Shown in pieces: positions 1 through 5,568 of a stretch of DNA of 5,568 nt (position 1 is its first letter; each line of letters opens with the position of its first letter). This stretch comes from Bacteroidales bacterium (GTDB taxonomy: Bacteria; Bacteroidota; Bacteroidia; Bacteroidales; UBA932). The stretch covers positions 1 to 5,568 of the forward strand of contig JAFROA010000190.1 of assembly GCA_017429885.1 (NCBI GenBank). Reading direction: 5' to 3'. The position numbers and the translations under genes are program-made. The notes under the pieces were generated by a model that was not told the DNA's origin, searched no databases, and worked only from the letters and a program-made list of their open reading frames with translations.

Positions 1-204
1 GCCATTATCGTCGATCCAAGTGACACGGAAAGTAAAGATACGGTCAGGCTCGACAAGCCTCTCGACTATCTTAGCCTTTTCGAATTCAGGATGCTGATTG
101 TAAACATCCTCGATGGACTCGAGGACCTCCTGCACTGCCTGCAGATATTCTTTCTCTGTAGGGTACTTGGCCTGGAGACGGGCCATGATTTCTGTGGTTT
201 TCAT
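1..204 (-). CDS. gdhA: NADP-type glutamate dehydrogenase, N-terminal part (runs off left edge)
   Basis: This is the first 68 codons of a hexameric-type glutamate dehydrogenase, a cytoplasmic enzyme that interconverts 2-oxoglutarate plus ammonia and glutamate using NAD(P)H. My translation begins MKTTEIMARLQAKYPTEKEY and continues through EFEKAKIVERLVEPDRIFTF to VTWIDDNG at the window edge. The ERLVEPDR-x-FTFRVTWIDDNG stretch corresponds to the E. coli GdhA segment LLERLVEPERVIQFRVVWVDD. The catalytic lysines and the dinucleotide-binding fold lie beyond the edge, so cofactor preference is inferred from the family and not seen. The start at 204 fits the usual N-terminal length of Bacteroidales homologues; an in-frame Met at residue 7 (position 186) is a less likely alternative. 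No Shine-Dalgarno sequence is visible, as is common in this phylum. The gene has its own promoter just upstream and is separated from ompH by a terminator, so it is probably not part of the bamA cluster. Confidence 0.93.
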   Translation of the reverse strand, partial: MKTTEIMARLQAKYPTEKEYLQAVQEVLESIEDVYNQHPEFEKAKIVERLVEPDRIFTFRVTWIDDNG

Positions 205-247
205 GATTAGTTATTACAAAAAATAAATTATCAAGCTGATGTGGTTG

Positions 248-279
248 CAAATGTAAAGAATTATGGAGAAAAACGCAAT
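248..279 (-). promoter_or_regulatory. Bacteroidetes-type promoter of gdhA
   Basis: Read on the minus strand, TACATTTG at 255-248 matches the Bacteroidetes -7 element TAnnTTTG exactly. ATTG at 279-276 fits the -33 element (TTTG/TTG), and the spacer of 20 bases is in the known 19-21 range. Transcription should start around 240-244, giving a leader of roughly 35-40 bases before the gdhA ATG. The match is sequence-based only; no start-site data are available. Confidence 0.72.
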
Positions 280-280
280 A

Positions 281-316
281 AATATAAATAAAAAGACAGG
301 CTTTTCGCCTGTCTTT
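281..316 (-). terminator. Intrinsic terminator after ompH
   Basis: Positions 292-301 and 307-316 form a perfect 10-base-pair inverted repeat (AAAGACAGGC / GCCTGTCTTT) around a 5-base loop. On the minus strand the hairpin is followed by a T-rich run (TTATTTATATTTATT, about 291-277), the classical layout of a Rho-independent terminator. It begins 22 bases past the ompH stop codon, so it should end the nadK-uppS-bamA-ompH transcript. In the plus direction the trailing T run is short (TTTAAAT), so strong two-way termination is unlikely. Confidence 0.9.
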
Positions 317-338
317 AAATCACGTATGTCGATTACCT

Positions 339-893
339 CTACTGCTGCTGTTGAGCCTGAAGCTCAGCCTGGAGTGACTCGAGAGTCCTGTTGGCAGGAA
401 TCTTCAACTCTTTCCTGGCGTCCGGAGTGAGATCCTTGCACTGTGACTTATCAACATAGAGATACTGGCTGGACTCGAAAACCATGGTATAGCCCCCAGC
501 CTTTGCCAGCTTCTCGACAGTCTCCATAGCCTTCTTCTGGATAGGCTCCATGAGCTGCTGATTCTGCTGCTGAAGCTCCATCTGGATGGACTGCTGGAAC
601 TCCTGGATCCTGTTCTGGATCTCACCAAGCTCCTTCTCCTTGCTCTCCTTTATAGCGGGAGTCCAGGTGGCCTGCTTCTGCTGATACTCGGAGAACTTGG
701 CGTTAGCCTCATCAACCATGCTCTGATAAGTGTCGCTAGCCTCTTTCTGGGCCGCCTGCATCTGAGTCCTGGCCGCATCTGCCTCGGGCATGAGCATCAC
801 GAGCTCATTGAAATCGACATAGGCGAACTTCACCTGGGCCGTTGCCGTGAAGGTGAGAAATGCCATAGCGGCAAACAAAAAGATCTTTTTCAT
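339..893 (-). CDS. ompH: OmpH/Skp-family periplasmic chaperone
   Basis: This 184-residue protein belongs to the OmpH/Skp family. In known members, trimers with coiled-coil arms hold unfolded outer-membrane proteins in the periplasm and pass them to the Bam machinery. Residues 1-19 form a signal peptide (MKK start, hydrophobic core, TATA before the likely cut ahead of Gln20). The mature part starts with VKFAYVDFNELVMLMPEADA, the typical beta-strand and helix entry of the family. Residues about 40-115 are a charged, Gln-rich, coiled-coil-like helical arm. Residues 130-150 (AKAGGYTMVFESSQYLYVD) return to the body domain. The C terminus is Gln-rich (QAQQQQ). Length is normal for the family. The gene lies 79 bases after bamA and is last before a terminator. 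The ATG at 893 is chosen because the signal peptide begins directly there; no Shine-Dalgarno sequence is visible. Its exact clients are inferred, not seen. Confidence 0.93.
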   Translation of the reverse strand: MKKIFLFAAMAFLTFTATAQVKFAYVDFNELVMLMPEADAARTQMQAAQKEASDTYQSMVDEANAKFSEYQQKQATWTPAIKESKEKELGEIQNRIQEFQQSIQMELQQQNQQLMEPIQKKAMETVEKLAKAGGYTMVFESSQYLYVDKSQCKDLTPDARKELKIPANRTLESLQAELQAQQQQ

Positions 894-945
894 ATCAAAT
901 TCTAATTTATCAGTTTGCTGAATTAACGGTTTTGCAAAGATTGTG

Positions 946-977
946 CAAATTTATAAATAAAAATGAATATTATCAGA
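946..977 (-). promoter_or_regulatory. Possible internal promoter for ompH
   Basis: In the AT-rich bamA-ompH gap, the minus strand carries TAAATTTG at 953-946, an exact match to the -7 consensus TAnnTTTG. At a 20-base spacing upstream there is only TCTG (977-974), one mismatch from TTTG, overlapping the bamA stop codon. Transcription would start near 940, leaving a leader of about 45-50 bases. It could give extra ompH transcript independent of bamA. Because the region is AT-rich, a chance match is possible. Confidence 0.4.
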
Positions 978-3585
978 ACTGTTGTCCTATCATGAAGTGG
1001 AACTGGCTCCTCTCGCTCTTAGTCGGGTTATCGAATCCGTAACCCCAATCGACCCCCAAGAGACCGATCATCGGGAGGAATACCCTGACACCGACTCCGG
1101 CGGATCTCTTAATCTGGAAAGGATTGAATTTCTGGATATCAGACCAGCAATTACCTCCCTCGAGGAAGAGCAACGCGAATATGGTTGACTGAGGTTGGAG
1201 AATCACTGGATAACGGGCCTCAACAGTGAATTTGTCATACACATTACCGGCATAATAGCCATTGGTGTTGTATGGAGTGGCCTCCCAAGGGGTCAAGGAG
1301 TAGTTCTCATATCCCCTCAAAGGAATGATATCCGAGCCGTAAGTGTCATATCCGGACATTCCGTCTCCTCCGACACGGAAACCCTCGAACGGGGAATATC
1401 CCCATTTACGGTTGTAGTAACCGAGGTAACCGAACTGGGCTCTACCCATGAACACCAAGTCACCAAGGACTTTAGTATATGTCTCGGCACTAAACTTCCA
1501 TTTATGGTACTCTATCCATTTGTACCTGTCAGCGGAGGACCATGTGTCGTAATTGATATCCTTGTAACTCGCGACCTTAGTCGGGTTGCCCGAAGCGTCG
1601 AGATTGGCGATGTCTTTCTTCCTGAACAAGGAATAAGGAGGCGTGATCTGGAGACTGGCGGAGAACACAGAACCTCTTCTCGGATAGATCTGCTGATCCG
1701 TGGAAGTTCTGGACAGGCTGGCCGTGTAGCTCAAGTTGTGGGAAGTTCCGTCATTGAACATGAAGTAGCCGTTGATCCAGTTCTTCAGATCATACACCTG
1801 CCAGCTCAAACCATTGTAGAGCACGAAATAGTCGTCAGGCCACTTCAACCTGGTACCGATACCTGCGGAGAAACCGTAGATCTGCATAACCTTGTCGTTA
1901 CTCAGCCATCCTATGGCCAGATAAGAGTCGGTCTGACGTGTATAGTACGCTTGAAGATTCAAAGATGTCGGTTTCTTCTGAGTCAACCAAGGCTCCGTGA
2001 AGCTGAAAATGAGCGATGTGTAATAAGTTCCATTGGTCTGGAACCTGAGCGAGAGGTTCTGGGCATCGCCCAGAGGAACAGGACGCCAAGCCTTTTTGTC
2101 AAACATCCTCCTGGTGGAGAAGTTATTGAAACTCACACCGACAGTGGCGACGAATGTGTTCATTCCCCATCCTCCTGAGAGCTCCAGCTGGCTGGAAGGT
2201 TTCTCAGTGACATTGTAGACCAAGTCTACGGTGTTGTTAAGCTGGTTAGGCACCATTGACCAACCTTCCGGTTTCGATATTGCCTCCGGGTCAAACTGGC
2301 CAAGAGAAGCGATCTCCCTGATGGACCTCTCGAAGTTAGTTTGGCTGAAAAGATAACCAGGCTTGGTGTATATCTGTCGGCGGACAACCTTCTCACTGGT
2401 CAGGTCATTACCGTTGATGATAATATTGTTCAAGGTGGCCTGCTTTCCTTCCGTCACCCTCATCTCCACATCCACCGAATCTCCTTCGATGTTGAGCTCC
2501 ACGGGTGTGACCTCGAAGAAAAGGTAACCCTCGTCACGGTAAAGTTTGGAGACATCATAATCCGTCTGTTTTCCGCCTCCATGAAGCCTTTTCTCCATCG
2601 TGACCATGTCGTAAGGATCTCCCTTTTTGATCTGGAGAATCGAGTTCAGCTGCTCGGCGGAATGGACGGAATTACCGGTCCAAGTGACGTTCCTGAAGTA
2701 ATATCTCTTTCCTTGGTCGAACTTGAAATCGATGCCAAGGCGATCCGGCTCAACATAGTAGATGGAATCCTTTAGAATACGGGCATCCCTGAAACCGGCC
2801 TCATTGAACTTGCTGATCAGGTTCTGCTTGTCATTGGGATATTCCTTCTCGTTGAACTTCTTACTGCTGAAGAAGTTATAAACCTTCTTCGCCTTTGTCT
2901 TCTTCATCGCCCTCGCGAGCTTGAAGTCAGAGACTCCTTCATTACCCTCGAAATTGATGTCACGGATCCTGATTTTCTCTCCTTTGTTGACAGCGAAATT
3001 GACCCTTATGGCGTTCTTGATGATTGTGTCCTTCTGTGTCTGGACATCCACATCGCAATTCAGGAATCCCTTCTCAGCGTAATATCTCTTTATGATACCT
3101 ACCGAAGTAGTGGCCACATAATCAGAGAACTCCCCACCTCTGCGGAGATGAAGCCTTTCCTCAAGATCCTTCTGCTCGGACTTGCGCACACCGGAATAAA
3201 GCCACCTTGAGACTCTGGGCCTTTCCTTGATGACGATCTTGAACCATGCGGAATCACCAGCTGCATTGATCCTGTCAATCTCAAGTGACACATCCTCGAA
3301 ATACCTCTGAGCCCAGAGCCTGGTGATGACAGAGGACATCTCGTCACTGGGGACAGTGACTTTCATGCCTTTCTGAAGACCAGTCAGTGATATGATCTGC
3401 TGATCGCCGAAATGGGTGTTGCCTTCTACCGAGACTCCACCGATTATATAGCTTTGGGGATTATCATAATCAACCTCCACAGGCACTGAGCCACCTTCTG
3501 GCTCTTGCGCGAAAGCACCCGCGCATAAGAACGAGAAGATAAGAACAGATAAGAGACGATATGGTTTCATCAAAACTGGATTCAT
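973..3585 (-). CDS. bamA: Outer-membrane protein assembly factor BamA (Omp85 family)
   Basis: This 870-residue protein is the core of the Bam complex, which folds and inserts beta-barrel proteins into the outer membrane. After a signal peptide (likely cut at AFA-Gln27) come five POTRA-like units, roughly residues 46-120, 123-202, 205-291, 294-379 and 382-462. Several open with the typical strand and glycine turn (GGVSVEGNTHF, IRDINFEGNEGVS, FRNVTWTGNSVHS, LNNIIINGNDLTS). Residues from about 465 to 870 form the barrel. The Omp85 loop-6 signature appears as LRGYE at 756-760, preceded by FEGFRVGGDGMSGY at 733-746. The chain ends in Phe (FMIGQQF), the expected outer-membrane beta-signal. POTRA3 has a Lys-rich insertion near 228-250. 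The start is ambiguous: ATG at 3585 gives five extra residues, while the second ATG at 3570 gives a more standard signal peptide (MKPYRLLSVLIF). It follows uppS by 27 bases and is probably co-transcribed with it. TamA is an unlikely alternative given five POTRA units and the ompH neighbour. Confidence 0.96.
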   Translation of the reverse strand: MNPVLMKPYRLLSVLIFSFLCAGAFAQEPEGGSVPVEVDYDNPQSYIIGGVSVEGNTHFGDQQIISLTGLQKGMKVTVPSDEMSSVITRLWAQRYFEDVSLEIDRINAAGDSAWFKIVIKERPRVSRWLYSGVRKSEQKDLEERLHLRRGGEFSDYVATTSVGIIKRYYAEKGFLNCDVDVQTQKDTIIKNAIRVNFAVNKGEKIRIRDINFEGNEGVSDFKLARAMKKTKAKKVYNFFSSKKFNEKEYPNDKQNLISKFNEAGFRDARILKDSIYYVEPDRLGIDFKFDQGKRYYFRNVTWTGNSVHSAEQLNSILQIKKGDPYDMVTMEKRLHGGGKQTDYDVSKLYRDEGYLFFEVTPVELNIEGDSVDVEMRVTEGKQATLNNIIINGNDLTSEKVVRRQIYTKPGYLFSQTNFERSIREIASLGQFDPEAISKPEGWSMVPNQLNNTVDLVYNVTEKPSSQLELSGGWGMNTFVATVGVSFNNFSTRRMFDKKAWRPVPLGDAQNLSLRFQTNGTYYTSLIFSFTEPWLTQKKPTSLNLQAYYTRQTDSYLAIGWLSNDKVMQIYGFSAGIGTRLKWPDDYFVLYNGLSWQVYDLKNWINGYFMFNDGTSHNLSYTASLSRTSTDQQIYPRRGSVFSASLQITPPYSLFRKKDIANLDASGNPTKVASYKDINYDTWSSADRYKWIEYHKWKFSAETYTKVLGDLVFMGRAQFGYLGYYNRKWGYSPFEGFRVGGDGMSGYDTYGSDIIPLRGYENYSLTPWEATPYNTNGYYAGNVYDKFTVEARYPVILQPQSTIFALLFLEGGNCWSDIQKFNPFQIKRSAGVGVRVFLPMIGLLGVDWGYGFDNPTKSERSQFHFMIGQQF

Positions 3586-3612
3586 ATAAACAAGTTCGCG
3601 AATATACGGCGA

Positions 3613-4353
3613 TTATTTGACTTTTCCATATCTGCGGTCTCTCTTTGAGTACTCTTCCAACGCTGAACGGAAATCCTCTTTCCGGAAATCAGGCCAAAGG
3701 GTGTCAACGAATAGCAACTCGGAATAAGCGGCCTGCCAAAGCAGATAGTTGCTTATCCGGCTCTCTCCGGAAGTGCGTATGATAAGGTCAGGATCCGGAA
3801 TGCCAGCCGTAACCAACCTCGAGGCGAATTCGGAGGCATCCACTTTTTCAAGGCCAGCGGGATCAGACATATAATCAAATGCAAGTTTCTTGGCGGCCTG
3901 AAGGATATCCCACTTGCCACTGTAACTAAGGAATATGATCAAATCAAGAACCGGATCCTCTCCGGAATCAGGAACGGTGTATACCTCCGCATCATGGATA
4001 GCCTTCACCAATGATGGTTCCAGGCGACTTAAGTCACCAAGGACCCTGAAGCGCACGCGTTGCTTTTTCAAAGAATCCACCTCATCAGCTATAGCCTTGA
4101 GCATCAAGCCCATGAGAGTATTCACCTCGTCAGCGGGACGTCCCCAATTCTCCTCAGAGAAAGCGAATAGTGACAGGTAACGTACACCGTTCTCCACGGC
4201 GGCCTCCACACTGGCGCGGACGCTCTCCACACCATTGGAGTGACCGAACACCCTTTCCTTGCCCCTGAGCTTGGCCCATCTGCCATTCCCGTCCATAATA
4301 ATGGAGACATGGGTAGGGACCTTCACTTGTTTGTTTTCTTTAAATTCCTCCAT
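3613..4353 (-). CDS. uppS: Undecaprenyl diphosphate synthase (cis-prenyltransferase)
   Basis: This 246-residue enzyme condenses isopentenyl diphosphate units onto farnesyl diphosphate in cis configuration, making undecaprenyl diphosphate, precursor of the lipid carrier for peptidoglycan and surface glycans. All family signatures are present: HVSIIMDGNGRWAK with catalytic Asp21 and the DGNGR diphosphate-binding loop at 21-25, His38 in GHSNG, LFAFSEENWGRP at 62-73, the strand-turn SYSGKW at 143-148, and DLIIRTSGESRISNYLLWQ at 189-207, with Arg193, Glu197, Arg199 and Ser201 at the positions that bind isopentenyl diphosphate and magnesium in E. coli UppS. It ends with the usual RDRRYG tail. Length matches the family. 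The ATG overlaps the last 14 bases of nadK, so translation is probably coupled; a weak purine run (GGGGAG) sits about 12 bases before the ATG. Product chain length cannot be read directly, but a bacterial C55 product is expected. Confidence 0.96.
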   Translation of the reverse strand: MEEFKENKQVKVPTHVSIIMDGNGRWAKLRGKERVFGHSNGVESVRASVEAAVENGVRYLSLFAFSEENWGRPADEVNTLMGLMLKAIADEVDSLKKQRVRFRVLGDLSRLEPSLVKAIHDAEVYTVPDSGEDPVLDLIIFLSYSGKWDILQAAKKLAFDYMSDPAGLEKVDASEFASRLVTAGIPDPDLIIRTSGESRISNYLLWQAAYSELLFVDTLWPDFRKEDFRSALEEYSKRDRRYGKVK

Positions 4354-5170
4354 TTCTGATGTCTTCTCCCCAGAACAACTTCGTCGTCAGGGCCTTTATG
4401 AAGCTTGATTTCTCAAGCCTCACCCTTTTCAGCGAAAATTGTGCCACCTTGACCTCAAGTCTAGCGTCCGAAGAGAGACGCACGTTCCTGTTATCCATGG
4501 ACATCGCGACAATCTTGTCCCTCGATCTCATCGATATGGAGACCACGGTCGAATCCGGAACCACGAGCGGGCGGACGTTCAGGTTATGAGGAGCGATTGG
4601 AGCTATTATTATCACCTTGGACTCTGGAACACAGATAGGGCCACCTACGCTGAGGGAATATGCCGTCGACCCCGAGCTGGTCGACACGAGCAAGCCGTCA
4701 GCCCAATAAGTGGGCAAAGGGTTACCGTCAAGGCTCACGTCTACCCCAAGAATCGAGGCTCCACCGCGCAGGACTGATATCTCGTTGAGAGTGTATGGCC
4801 AGAATGAAGAATCGGCCTCCAACATGTCTCCTTCAACCTTGGTCTGGAGAAGAGCCCTGTCCTCAAGAGTGTAAGAACCGGTCACAAGAGCCTCGCACGC
4901 CTCTTCAGGGCTGTATTCGGACAAGAAGCCCACACGCCCCATATTGACACCAAGCACCGGAATACCAGAAGAGCCCACACGTTTGGAGGCGGAAAGGAAG
5001 GTACCATCACCTCCCACGCTCATAACCAAGTCAGTTCCAGAAACTATATCCTCCGCTTTGCGGACACGGTACAGTTCAAAAGCGCCTGAAGCCAAACGGT
5101 CCGACATGGCCTTGAACCTCGGGCTGGTCAACGCGGAGTCATCCCTGGAGTAAACCGCTATCTTCATCAT
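4340..5170 (-). CDS. nadK: NAD kinase
   Basis: This 276-residue cytoplasmic enzyme phosphorylates NAD to NADP, using ATP or polyphosphate depending on the family member. The catalytic GGDGT motif is at residues 53-57, followed by LGVNMGRVGFLSE (73-85). The NE motif is at 129-130 (LNEISVLR), and the conserved glycine-rich region ADGLLVSTSSGSTAYSLSVG spans 157-176, then IAPHNLNVRPLV at 192-203. All are in family order. One oddity: the usual TPTGSTAY loop reads TSSGSTAY here. Length is slightly under that of many Bacteroidales homologues but the fold appears complete. Two adjacent ATG codons (5168-5170 and 5165-5167) could each be the start; the difference is one residue. It is the first gene of the minus-strand cluster, overlaps uppS by 14 bases, and is divergent from pdxJ. 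Confidence 0.95.
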   Translation of the reverse strand: MMKIAVYSRDDSALTSPRFKAMSDRLASGAFELYRVRKAEDIVSGTDLVMSVGGDGTFLSASKRVGSSGIPVLGVNMGRVGFLSEYSPEEACEALVTGSYTLEDRALLQTKVEGDMLEADSSFWPYTLNEISVLRGGASILGVDVSLDGNPLPTYWADGLLVSTSSGSTAYSLSVGGPICVPESKVIIIAPIAPHNLNVRPLVVPDSTVVSISMRSRDKIVAMSMDNRNVRLSSDARLEVKVAQFSLKRVRLEKSSFIKALTTKLFWGEDIRNGGI

Positions 5171-5188
5171 TAATTCTCATAAATAGTT

Positions 5189-5227
5189 CAAATTTCAAAA
5201 TTAACATATTTCTGATAAAATCTGAAC
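5189..5227 (-). promoter_or_regulatory. Probable promoter of the nadK-uppS-bamA-ompH cluster
   Basis: On the minus strand TAATTTTG at 5203-5196 matches TAnnTTTG exactly and would place the transcription start near 5190, about 20 bases before the nadK ATG. The -33 region 20 bases upstream (GTTC at 5227-5224) is weak. A second near-match, GAAATTTG at 5196-5189, abuts it with one mismatch, so which of the two is used cannot be decided from sequence. Confidence 0.45.
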
Positions 5228-5244
5228 ATAAATCACTACTTTCG
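5211..5244 (+). promoter_or_regulatory. Possible pdxJ promoter adjoining the ATG
   Basis: TACTTTCG at 5237-5244 differs from the Bacteroidetes -7 consensus TAnnTTTG by one base. A TCTG at 5211-5214, one mismatch from TTTG, lies 22 bases upstream, slightly beyond the preferred spacing. No better match precedes pdxJ in the 78-base gap. Only four bases separate the element from the ATG at 5249, so the transcript would have almost no leader. Confidence 0.4.
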
Positions 5245-5248
5245 CGGT

Positions 5249-5568
5249 ATGACTAAATTAAGTGTCAATATCAACAAGATAGCCACCATCCGCAATGCGA
5301 GAGGCGGCAACATGCCTGATGTAGAGAAGGCTGCGAGAGATTGCGAAGCCTTTGGAGCAGAGGGAATTACAGTACACCCAAGACCGGACGAGAGACACAT
5401 AAGATATTCAGATGTCAGGGCTATACGTCCCGGAATCAAGACCGAGTTCAACATCGAGGGCAATCCTATCCCGAGCTTCGTGGATCTCGTTCTGGAGGTC
5501 GTTCCCGACCAGGTGACACTCGTGCCTGATGCCCATGACGCAATCACGTCCAATCAAGGATGGGACAC
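5249..5568 (+). CDS. pdxJ: Pyridoxine 5'-phosphate synthase, N-terminal part (runs off right edge)
   Basis: The first 106 codons are present. PdxJ is a cytoplasmic TIM-barrel enzyme that condenses 3-amino-1-hydroxyacetone 1-phosphate with 1-deoxy-D-xylulose 5-phosphate to form pyridoxine 5'-phosphate, the last ring-forming step of the DXP-dependent vitamin B6 route. My translation starts [20 protein letters not shown], matching the family N terminus [29 protein letters not shown] at residues 42-56 carries the conserved His43, Arg45, Arg49 and His50. TEFNIEG at 65-71 places Glu70 at the equivalent of the E. coli catalytic glutamate in MNLE. The strand LVPD follows at 91-94, and GWD at 104-106 is at the edge. 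The ATG at 5249 gives exactly the usual N-terminal length, and there is no Shine-Dalgarno sequence. The gene is divergent from nadK. The C-terminal half, including the second catalytic histidine, is outside the window. Confidence 0.95.
   Translation, partial: MTKLSVNINKIATIRNARGGNMPDVEKAARDCEAFGAEGITVHPRPDERHIRYSDVRAIRPGIKTEFNIEGNPIPSFVDLVLEVVPDQVTLVPDAHDAITSNQGWD

Noticed and set aside
341..352. Short CTG triplet run at the ompH 3' end
   Set aside because: It is just the CAG codons of the Gln-rich C terminus; it is too short to call a repeat element.
931..950. Small inverted repeat TTTGC...GCAAA in the bamA-ompH gap
   Set aside because: The stem is only five pairs, has no following T run in the minus direction, and is easily expected by chance in AT-rich DNA, so it is not called as a terminator or operator.
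1195..2178. A 327-codon open frame on the plus strand, opposite bamA
   Set aside because: It is entirely antisense to the barrel and POTRA5 coding region of a firmly identified BamA. Its translation has no recognisable domain and it lacks its own promoter or ribosome binding site, so it is best explained as a chance product of bamA codon usage.
2341..2775. A 144-codon plus-strand open frame opposite the bamA POTRA region
   Set aside because: It is antisense to conserved POTRA coding sequence, shows no recognisable motif, and has no promoter or ribosome binding site of its own.
3505..3585. Possible lipobox cysteine (Cys21) in the BamA signal peptide
   Set aside because: The residue before Cys21 is Leu (SFLC), not the Gly, Ala or Ser a lipobox needs, and AFA-Gln27 is a good signal peptidase I site. 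BamA proteins are not lipoproteins.
5236..5553. A minus-strand open frame opposite pdxJ
   Set aside because: The plus strand here encodes an unmistakable PdxJ N terminus, and the antisense product resembles no family I know.

Overview
This window looks like ordinary chromosomal housekeeping DNA from a member of the phylum Bacteroidota, most likely the order Bacteroidales. The evidence is the gene content (an OmpH/Skp-type chaperone next to BamA, UppS and NadK, with PdxJ divergent), protein sequences that read like Bacteroidales homologues, AT-rich intergenic gaps without strong Shine-Dalgarno sequences, and several matches to the Bacteroidetes promoter -7 element TAnnTTTG. The genus cannot be fixed from the sequence alone.

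Layout from left to right. The 5' part of gdhA (NADP-type glutamate dehydrogenase) runs off the left edge on the minus strand (1-204). Next comes a 134-base gap holding the gdhA promoter and the intrinsic terminator of the gene to its right. A four-gene minus-strand cluster follows, transcribed nadK > uppS > bamA > ompH (5170 down to 339). At the right edge, a 78-base divergent promoter region separates nadK from the 5' part of pdxJ, which is on the plus strand and runs off the window.

The cluster is coherent. UppS makes the undecaprenyl diphosphate that becomes the lipid carrier for peptidoglycan and surface polysaccharides. BamA inserts beta-barrel proteins into the outer membrane. OmpH/Skp escorts unfolded outer-membrane proteins across the periplasm to BamA. 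NadK makes NADP, which gdhA (a separate transcription unit) and many biosynthetic steps use, and PdxJ closes the ring of pyridoxine 5'-phosphate. nadK and uppS overlap by 14 bases, uppS and bamA are 27 bases apart, and bamA and ompH are 79 bases apart with a possible extra promoter between them. The cluster ends in a clear hairpin terminator just after ompH.

I found no mobile element, RNA gene, CRISPR array or novel system, and every stretch longer than about 300 bases is covered by a recognisable gene. The points worth a second look are small: a terminator whose U-tract touches the next gene's promoter, a pdxJ promoter placed so close to the ATG that the message may be leaderless, interleaved divergent promoters, an unusual NadK loop sequence, and a single ompH followed by gdhA.
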